Assembly: GCA_030673955.1 (NCBI GenBank)
Contig: DAOVBF010000117.1
Location: 1 to 5,279, forward strand
DNA: 5,279 nucleotides
Direction of reading: 5' to 3'
DNA from: Deltaproteobacteria bacterium
GTDB lineage: Bacteria > Myxococcota_A > UBA9160 > SZUA-336
Part shown: piece after piece, positions 1 to 5,279 of the stretch
Numbering within the stretch: position 1 is the stretch's first letter
Layout of the letters: each line of letters opens with the position of its first letter
The notes under the pieces: model-generated
What the model was told of the DNA's origin: nothing
Seen by the model: only the letters and a program-made list of their open reading frames with translations
Databases searched by the model: none
Translations under genes and position numbers: made by a program

Positions 1-1355
1 GAGGCGAGCCCCACACCGGCTACATCCGCGAGGGGGTCGACCCCGAGCTCGACCGGATCCGCGCCGAGGCCGAGGAGGGCAACTCCTACCTCGCCACGCT
101 CGAGGTCCGCGAGCGTGAGCGGACGCGGATTCCGACACTGAAGGTCAAGTACAACCGCGTCTTCGGGTACGCCATCGAGGTCACCAAACGACACCTGTCC
201 CGCGTCCCCGAGGAATACCGGCGCAAGCAGACGACCGTGAACGCCGAGCGCTACACGACGGACGAGCTTCAGCGCTGGGAAGGCGCCGTCTTGAGGGCCC
301 GGGAGCGGGCCGCGGCCGCGGAGTCCCGCGTGCTGGCAGACCTGCGGCAGGAGGTGGCGAGGGCCAGCGAACGCGTGCGACGCGTAGCGCAGGAGATCGG
401 GCAGCTCGACGTCGCACAATCGCTGGCATCGGTGGCCCGACAGCAGGACTACGTGCGTCCCGAGCTGGACACTTCGCTGCGCATCGAGATCGAAGCGGGC
501 CGACATCCCGTCGTCGAGCGATTCACGCCTGAAGGCTTCATCCCAAACGACCTCACGCTCGATCCTGACGACGCTCGCTTCCTCATCCTCACCGGGCCCA
601 ACATGGCCGGAAAGTCGACTCTGCTGCGCCAGACCGCGCTCATCGTGCTGCTCGCCCAGGTGGGCTCCTACGTCCCGGCTCGGCGTGCCCGCATCGGCCT
701 GGTCGATCGGATCTTCACCCGGGTCGGGGCCCAGGACTCGCTCACGACCGGCGAGAGCACCTTCATGGCCGAGATGCGCGAGACCGCGGTCATCCTGCGC
801 GAAACAAGCCCCCGGAGCCTCGTCCTGCTCGATGAAATCGGCCGCGGGACGTCGACTTTCGATGGACTTTCGATTGCATGGGCCGTGGCGGAGTACCTCC
901 ACGACACCCCGGGGTTGCGCGCCCGCGCGTTGTTCGCGACCCACTATCATGAGCTAGCCGACATGGCGCGCACGAAGCCCTTCGTACGGAACTTCCACTT
1001 CAAGTGCGCCAAGCGGGGAGGGGAGATCCTCTTCCTGCGTCGCATGGAGCCTGGGGCCGCCAGTCGCAGCTACGGGATCGAGGTTGCGCGCCGTGCCGGA
1101 CTCCCCCCCGAGGTCATCCGGCGTGCGCGAGAGGTGCTCGCGAATCTGGAAGGGGGGGAGTTCGATGAACGCGGCAAGCCGCGTCTCGCTCGTGAGGGGG
1201 GCGCGGGGGCGCCCTCGCAGCTTGGACTCTTCGAACCCGTCCAGGCGGATCCCATCCGTGAGAGCCTGCGGGATCTCGAGCTGGAGCGCATGACCCCGAT
1301 TGAAGGCATGGTGGAGCTGAGCCGTCTCAAGGGCCTCGCGGAGGAGGAGGGATGA
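1..1355 (+). CDS. mutS: DNA mismatch repair protein MutS (5'-truncated by window edge)
   Basis: MutS binds mismatches as a dimer and uses ATP to recruit MutL for strand repair in the cytoplasm. The reading frame is open from the window edge (first full codon at base 3), giving 450 residues of a protein usually near 850-880; the mismatch-binding N-terminus lies upstream. Fragment residues 7-80 match the lever/clamp region (ELD, then LKVKYNRVFGY, then the RKQT..NAERY block). A charged coiled-coil stretch follows to about residue 145. The ATPase starts near RHPVVE (167). It has Walker A GPNMAGKST (198-206), the signature loop ESTFMAEM (251-258), Walker B LLDEIGRGTST with Asp277/Glu278, and the ATHYHEL histidine switch (His314). 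After a poorly conserved linker (about 382-405) comes QLGLF (406-410), like beta-clamp-binding motifs, and a helical tail. The GTG at 237 lies inside the conserved NAERY block, so it is not the start. The stop overlaps the amidase start (ATGA). Confidence 0.98.
   Translation, partial: GEPHTGYIREGVDPELDRIRAEAEEGNSYLATLEVRERERTRIPTLKVKYNRVFGYAIEVTKRHLSRVPEEYRRKQTTVNAERYTTDELQRWEGAVLRARERAAAAESRVLADLRQEVARASERVRRVAQEIGQLDVAQSLASVARQQDYVRPELDTSLRIEIEAGRHPVVERFTPEGFIPNDLTLDPDDARFLILTGPNMAGKSTLLRQTALIVLLAQVGSYVPARRARIGLVDRIFTRVGAQDSLTTGESTFMAEMRETAVILRETSPRSLVLLDEIGRGTSTFDGLSIAWAVAEYLHDTPGLRARALFATHYHELADMARTKPFVRNFHFKCAKRGGEILFLRRMEPGAASRSYGIEVARRAGLPPEVIRRAREVLANLEGGEFDERGKPRLAREGGAGAPSQLGLFEPVQADPIRESLRDLELERMTPIEGMVELSRLKGLAEEEG
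1340..1351 (+). promoter_or_regulatory. Strong Shine-Dalgarno for the amidase gene, inside the mutS 3' end
   Basis: The purine run GGAGGAGGAGGG directly precedes the ATG at 1352. It contains overlapping GGAGG cores, leaving about 4 to 7 bases to the start codon depending on the register used. The run also encodes the acidic C-terminus of MutS (E-E-E-G). Together with the ATGA stop/start overlap, this supports 1352 as the amidase start and suggests translation coupled to mutS. It is the only clear ribosome binding site at the three gene junctions in the window. Confidence 0.8.
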
Positions 1356-2491
1356 GCCGCACCCCAAGGGCCGTACTGCTGGGAGTGGTCATGGTCCTCG
1401 TCGTGGGGGCCGGCAAGCGTCCACCTGGCCTCGGGGACGTCACCGACATCCGCGTCTTCGACCATCCGACCCATACCCGCGTGGTGGTCGAGCTTTCCCG
1501 GAGCGCGAGCTACCGCACGGGCGTCCTCGAGAACCCCTCGCGGCTTTACATCGACATCGACGAGACCTGGATCGAGGCACCGCTGCGCGAACCTCAAGAG
1601 AGCAGCGAAGATGCGCCGCTCCAGCAGGTCCGCGCAGGCCAGAACACCCTGCGGCGTGCGCGGGTCGTGCTGGACCTGAACGAGCGCATGGCCTGGCACC
1701 GCACCTTCCGGCTCGAGAACCCGTTCCGGATCGTGATCGATGTCTACCTGCCCAAGGGGGATTCTCAGGAGGGGAGCGAGCCGGAGAATTTCGACCGGCG
1801 TCCGGTCCGGCGCGTCGTGATCGACCCGGGTCACGGGGGAAAGGATCCAGGCGCCCGTGCGTCTGGGGGTGTGCTGGAGAAGGACGTCGTACTGCGCATC
1901 GGGCGGGACTTGCGGGATGGGCTCAAGCGCGCCGGCCTCGAGGTCTTCATGACCCGTGACAAGGATCTGTACTTGACCCTCGAGGAACGCGCTGCTCGGG
2001 CGAACGCTCGCGCGGCGGACCTGTTCGTTTCGATCCACGCGAACGCGTCACGCAACCGTAAGACGCACGGGGTAGAGACCTACCTGCTCGACACCCGCTA
2101 CGACCGCCAGACGGCGCGGGTGGCTGCCCGGGAGAACGGTACAACCATCGATCAGCTGAGCGAGCTCCAGAAGATCTTGGCCTCACTGCGGCTCGGCTAT
2201 AACGAGCGCTTTGCGGCCCGCCTGGCCCAAGACATCCATCAATCGTTAGTTTCGAGTTTGCGCGGAAGCTACCAGACTACGCTCGATCTTGGCGTGAAGC
2301 GGGGTCCCTTCCTGGTACTCTTCATGGCGGATATGCCCGCGATTCTCGTGGAGGTCGGGTTCCTGTCGAACCGCGCGGAGGCGCGACGCATGAAGTCGAA
2401 GGCCTTCGCGTCGAGGGCCGCGGCGGGGATCGCGGATGGAATCTTGCGCTACCGCGACGACCATGCGCGGAGACTTGTTGCCGGTCGCTAG
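1352..2491 (+). CDS. Exported N-acetylmuramoyl-L-alanine amidase with AMIN domain (AmiC-like)
   Basis: Predicted zinc amidase that cuts the bond between N-acetylmuramic acid and L-alanine of peptidoglycan in the periplasm, a role linked to splitting the septum in dividing cells. The 379-residue product starts with a Sec-type signal peptide: Arg3/Arg6, hydrophobic core about 7-20, likely cleavage after VGA (residue 20). It has no twin-arginine motif and no lipobox. Residues about 29-133 look like an AMIN domain, which targets amidases to the septum or envelope. An acidic linker (about 135-150) follows. The Amidase_3 domain (about 153-368) has the expected zinc ligands His161 (IDPGHGGKDPGA), Glu176 (LEKDVVL) and His229 (VSIHANA), and the catalytic Glu334 (VEVGFLSN). 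A helical segment (about 251-310) between the third ligand and the catalytic Glu sits where AmiA/B/C-type enzymes carry a regulatory helix. No LysM repeat is present. Domain layout fits AmiC, but orthology is unproven, so no symbol is given. Confidence 0.95.
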   Translation: MSRTPRAVLLGVVMVLVVGAGKRPPGLGDVTDIRVFDHPTHTRVVVELSRSASYRTGVLENPSRLYIDIDETWIEAPLREPQESSEDAPLQQVRAGQNTLRRARVVLDLNERMAWHRTFRLENPFRIVIDVYLPKGDSQEGSEPENFDRRPVRRVVIDPGHGGKDPGARASGGVLEKDVVLRIGRDLRDGLKRAGLEVFMTRDKDLYLTLEERAARANARAADLFVSIHANASRNRKTHGVETYLLDTRYDRQTARVAARENGTTIDQLSELQKILASLRLGYNERFAARLAQDIHQSLVSSLRGSYQTTLDLGVKRGPFLVLFMADMPAILVEVGFLSNRAEARRMKSKAFASRAAAGIADGILRYRDDHARRLVAGR

Positions 2492-2493
2492 CG

Positions 2494-5202
2494 ATGCAGC
2501 CCCTCTGTGATGATTTCTTTGGCGCCGTCGATGCGCCGGCGGGCCCCACATCCACCCACCTGAACCCGTCGGTGCGCGCCTACCTGGAAGCCGTCCGGGA
2601 GTATCTGCTCGACCTCCACGATCAGGGCGTCCCCTCGCACCGCGTCAACGAAGAGCACGCCGACCTGACGGATCGCCTGATCCGTAAGCTCTTCCGTCTC
2701 GCCGAGGATCGCTATTTCGCAGATTTTCCACGCCTCAACTTCCGGGTGGCATTGATTGCCGTGGGAGGCTACGGGCGACGTGAGCTGAACCTCGCGTCCG
2801 ACATCGACCTGCTCTTCCTCTACCGGGGCAAAATGAACCCCTACGTGGAGACGCTCGCAGAGGCGATCAGCACCCGGCTTTGGGACGCACGCCTCACGGT
2901 GGGCGCGGCCACACGGACGGTCCAGCAGTGTCTGCGCGTGGGGAAGGAAGACCTCCCCACGCTCACGTCCTATTTGGACGCACGCTTCCTGATTGGCGAT
3001 CCGGGCCTCTTCACGGAACTCGATGCCGGAGTGCGTCGCTATATCAAGGCTCACTCCACGGAATTCATCGAGGCCAAACTGGCAGAGCAGCAAGCGCGCT
3101 ACGAACGCATGGGGGAGTCGCTCTTCCTCTTGGAGCCGAATCTGCGCGAGAGCGTCGGAGGATTGCGCGATTATCAGACGGCGCTCTGGACGGCGCGCGC
3201 GGTGCGCTGGGAGGTTCGCCGTTCCGAACACCTGCTCCTGCACGGATTCATCGATGAAGAAGAGCTCCAGGATCTGCTGGCGGCGCTCGACTTTGTGTGG
3301 CGGCTCCGCAACCAGCTTCACCGCGGCGGGCGCAAGGACGATCGCCTGCACTTCGATGCGCAGGAGGAACTCGCTGAACACCTCGGATTCAAGAGCACGG
3401 ATGTCCAGCTCGGTGTGGAGCAGCTGATGCGGTCCTACTATTTGCACGCGCGCGCCGTGCAGCGGGTGACTTGGCGCGCCATCGACCACGTCCGAACGCT
3501 GGACCGTAAGCGCAAGGGCGGGCGCTCTCAGCCCGCGCGCTCCATCGAAGAGGGGTTCGTCATCGTCGACGACAGACTCGAGATCCCCAGTCCCAAGCTG
3601 CTCGAAGAGCGTCCGGTGCGCCTGCTCTCGGCGTTCGCAGTGGCCCAGCAACACAACGTCGAGCTCTCCGCGCGTGCGCAGCGGCTGGTGCAGCACCACG
3701 TCAACCTCGTCGACGACGCCTTCCGAAGGGACCCCGAAGCTGCAGCGCTTTTTCGGCGGATCCTGTCGGGACCGCACCGGGTCTATCGGTCCCTCAGCCT
3801 GATGGACGATGTCGGGCTCTTGGGCGCCTACCTGCCCGAGTTCGGGGAACTCGTCGCGCTGTGGCAGCACGACATGTATCACACCTACACCGTGAACGTG
3901 CACTCGCTCTTCCTGGTCGAGCAGCTCCGTCGCCTGAGCAGAGGACGGTTTGCGGAGGAGCTCCCGCTGGCAACGGAGGTGATGCGGGAGGTCCGCTCGC
4001 CCGCGGTGCTGTTCCTGGGCTGTATCCTCCACGACACCGGAAAGGGGCGCGGCGGGGAGCACTCGGAAAAGGGTGCCGGCATGGTGCCGGCGATCGGCGA
4101 GCGGCTCGCGTTGGAGCCGAGCGAGATCGAGACCCTCCGGCTGCTGGTTGAGCACCACCTCACCATGAGCGCCATGGCCGAGCAGCGTGACGTCCACGAC
4201 CCGCGTCAGATCCTCAAGCTCGCGAATCTGGTCGGAACTCGGGCGCGCCTCCGCAACCTGTATCTGCTCACGGTTGCCGACATCCGGAGTGTATCGCCCG
4301 TGGCGTGGACGACGTGGAAGGCGGGCCTCCTCGAAGCCCTCTACCGCAACGCTGCGGAGTGGCTCGAGGCGGGCGCGACGGACGAGGACGCACCGCGTTT
4401 CTTCCTGGAGCGCGCCATGGAGCGCATAACCTCGACGCAGAAGGAGGCCATCCAGAGGCTTTCGGTCGCGGGGATCGCAAGCGATCAGGCTTCGGAGTTC
4501 CTGGACAGCATGCCCCGGCGCTATCTCATGAACCACGGCGCGGACGAGATCGCCGCGCATGTTCGGGCCGCGTTGGAATTCATCGACTCGGGTCGCGAGA
4601 TCGGCGTGTATCCTTTCCGCCCGCAGGTGGGCGAGAAGACCTTCTGGGGGCTCGTGGTTCTGACACAGGATCGCCCCGGGCTCCTCTCGAGCATCGCCGG
4701 CGTACTCGCCGCCTGCGGTCACAATATCTTGGCGGCGGAGGTCTACACGAACCGGGAGTCACAGGCGGTCGATATCTGCCAGGTCGATCCCATCGCGGGT
4801 GGACCCGCCGAGGAGAAAGACGCCTGCCAGCGCATCGAGGTATACCTGCGCGATATTTTCGCAAACCGGCAGACCGTGGGTGAACTCCTGGAGACCCGGG
4901 GCCGAGCCCATCCGCGCATCCTGCGCACACAGCCTCCCAGCGTGCGCATTTCGAACGATGAATCCGACTTCTACACCGTTATCGACGTCACTGCTAACGA
5001 CCGCCCCGCGCTGCTCTACGACATCACCCGAACGCTGAGTCAGCTCGACCTCGATGTCGTCATGTCGCGCGTTTCGACCCGCTCCAATCGGGTGATCGAC
5101 GCGTTCTACGTCACCGATGAGGGGCACAAAGTTCTGGAAGGGGACCGGCAGAAGCAGATCGAAGAGGAACTCCTCCAAGCGATCCGTCCGGGCAGCGCGT
5201 GA
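2494..5202 (+). CDS. glnD: Bifunctional PII uridylyltransferase / uridylyl-removing enzyme GlnD
   Basis: GlnD senses glutamine. When glutamine is low it adds UMP to PII proteins (GlnB/GlnK); when it is high it removes UMP, and so controls glutamine synthetase activity and nitrogen-regulated transcription in the cytoplasm. The 902-residue product matches the family length (E. coli about 890). Domains in order: nucleotidyltransferase with GGYGRREL (91-98) and the metal-binding pair Asp103/Asp105 in SDIDLLFLY; the GlnD helical region with ESVGGLRDY (219-227) and GRKDDRLHFDAQ (279-290); a basic linker (about 336-350); an HD hydrolase domain with His463/His470, His513-Asp514 in HDTGKG, His523, His554/His555 and Asp596; and two ACT domains (about 716-795 and 827-895) carrying DRPGLL and DRPALL, expected to bind glutamine. 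Both active sites look intact. The ATG lies 2 bases after the amidase stop with no good Shine-Dalgarno nearby, so coupling is likely. GTG at 2572 is a less likely alternative start. Confidence 0.97.
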   Translation: MQPLCDDFFGAVDAPAGPTSTHLNPSVRAYLEAVREYLLDLHDQGVPSHRVNEEHADLTDRLIRKLFRLAEDRYFADFPRLNFRVALIAVGGYGRRELNLASDIDLLFLYRGKMNPYVETLAEAISTRLWDARLTVGAATRTVQQCLRVGKEDLPTLTSYLDARFLIGDPGLFTELDAGVRRYIKAHSTEFIEAKLAEQQARYERMGESLFLLEPNLRESVGGLRDYQTALWTARAVRWEVRRSEHLLLHGFIDEEELQDLLAALDFVWRLRNQLHRGGRKDDRLHFDAQEELAEHLGFKSTDVQLGVEQLMRSYYLHARAVQRVTWRAIDHVRTLDRKRKGGRSQPARSIEEGFVIVDDRLEIPSPKLLEERPVRLLSAFAVAQQHNVELSARAQRLVQHHVNLVDDAFRRDPEAAALFRRILSGPHRVYRSLSLMDDVGLLGAYLPEFGELVALWQHDMYHTYTVNVHSLFLVEQLRRLSRGRFAEELPLATEVMREVRSPAVLFLGCILHDTGKGRGGEHSEKGAGMVPAIGERLALEPSEIETLRLLVEHHLTMSAMAEQRDVHDPRQILKLANLVGTRARLRNLYLLTVADIRSVSPVAWTTWKAGLLEALYRNAAEWLEAGATDEDAPRFFLERAMERITSTQKEAIQRLSVAGIASDQASEFLDSMPRRYLMNHGADEIAAHVRAALEFIDSGREIGVYPFRPQVGEKTFWGLVVLTQDRPGLLSSIAGVLAACGHNILAAEVYTNRESQAVDICQVDPIAGGPAEEKDACQRIEVYLRDIFANRQTVGELLETRGRAHPRILRTQPPSVRISNDESDFYTVIDVTANDRPALLYDITRTLSQLDLDVVMSRVSTRSNRVIDAFYVTDEGHKVLEGDRQKQIEEELLQAIRPGSA
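5199..5202 (+). other. GTGA stop/start overlap between glnD and the recombinase gene
   Basis: The glnD stop TGA (5200-5202) shares bases with a GTG start (5199-5201). No convincing Shine-Dalgarno lies just upstream; the nearest purine-rich run (AAGAGGAA, about 5162-5169) is about 30 bases away. The downstream frame gives recombinase-like sequence from its second codon, so this GTG is the most plausible start. It would be translated by re-initiation or ribosome coupling from glnD. Confidence 0.65.
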
Positions 5203-5279
5203 ACTTGCACACGGCCATCGACGCCTTCCTGACCCACCTCGCGGTCGAGCGGGGGCTCGCGGCGGCCACGCTCGAGGCC
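5199..5279 (+). CDS. Xer-type tyrosine recombinase, N-terminal fragment (XerC/XerD-like; cut by window edge)
   Basis: Only 27 codons are visible, and the frame is open to the window edge. The peptide contains FLTHLAVERGLAAATLEA, which closely resembles the start of XerC/XerD proteins: an N-terminal SAM-like, core-binding helix with the pattern FL..L..ERGLS..TL.AY. Full-length relatives are about 300 residues and carry the catalytic R...H-x-x-R...Y residues in the C-terminal half, all beyond this window. If the assignment is right, the protein would resolve chromosome dimers at dif together with a partner recombinase and FtsK. The TLEA ending leans slightly towards XerD, but XerC, XerD or a single XerH/XerA-like enzyme cannot be told apart from so little sequence. 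An integron or phage integrase is less likely given the tight packing behind glnD. Confidence 0.82.
   Translation, partial: MNLHTAIDAFLTHLAVERGLAAATLEA

Noticed and set aside
237..239. GTG as a start codon for a shorter MutS
   Set aside because: Conserved MutS sequence continues upstream in frame to the window edge, and this GTG encodes an internal Val in the conserved RKQT..NAERY block.
1070..2038. Open frame of 322 codons on the - strand across the mutS/amidase junction
   Set aside because: It spans two well-supported genes, has low-complexity Arg/Ser/Pro-rich sequence and no family motif; it is a shadow frame.
4072..4091. Nine-base direct repeat GGTGCCGGC (4072-4080 and 4083-4091)
   Set aside because: It lies inside glnD and encodes ordinary HD-domain residues (GAGMVPAIG). 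It is too short and isolated to suggest a repeat element.
2488..4722. Long open frame of 744 codons on the - strand, antisense to glnD
   Set aside because: GC-rich genes with strong G/C at codon third positions often leave the opposite strand free of stops. The + strand frame carries every GlnD motif, whereas the antisense translation is His/Glu/Arg-rich with no recognisable domain.
4305..4883. Open frame of 192 codons on the + strand, out of frame inside glnD
   Set aside because: It lies within the conserved HD-to-ACT region of GlnD and translates to Gly/Arg-rich sequence without any recognisable motif.
1..5279. Possibility of a new defence, mobile or biosynthetic system
   Set aside because: All DNA is accounted for by four known core families with intact motifs. 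The Xer fragment in this setting looks like a housekeeping recombinase, and no terminal repeats, cargo genes or arrays are present.

Overview
The window is a densely packed, GC-rich (about two thirds G+C by eye) stretch of bacterial chromosome. It carries four genes on the + strand with almost no non-coding DNA between them: the 3' half of mutS, a complete exported AMIN-domain N-acetylmuramoyl-L-alanine amidase, a complete glnD (PII uridylyltransferase/uridylyl-removing enzyme), and the first 27 codons of a Xer-type tyrosine recombinase. The junctions are a 4-base ATGA overlap, a 2-base gap and a 4-base GTGA overlap, so the four genes are probably one transcription unit. No promoter or terminator is visible; both would lie outside the window.

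Organism: the amidase has a Sec signal peptide, an AMIN domain and an Amidase_3 domain, which is the layout of diderm (Gram-negative) periplasmic amidases. A four-domain GlnD is typical of Proteobacteria and related phyla. From memory, the order mutS / amidase / glnD / xer resembles that of deltaproteobacteria-type lineages (Desulfobacterota, Myxococcota and neighbours). This is a tentative placement that I could not check by search.

Layout: 1-1355, MutS from the lever/clamp region through the ATPase and the C-terminal tail with a putative beta-clamp motif; 1352-2491, amidase; 2494-5202, GlnD; 5199-5279, start of a XerC/XerD-like recombinase.

How they fit together: the products act in mismatch repair, septal peptidoglycan cleavage, nitrogen-status signalling and (inferred) chromosome dimer resolution. 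They do not form one pathway. The amidase and a Xer recombinase would both work around cell division, but any functional link is speculative. All key catalytic motifs checked in the MutS ATPase, the amidase and GlnD are intact. I see no mobile element, CRISPR array, RNA gene or novel system, and I regard this as an ordinary core-genome region with a few minor points of interest.
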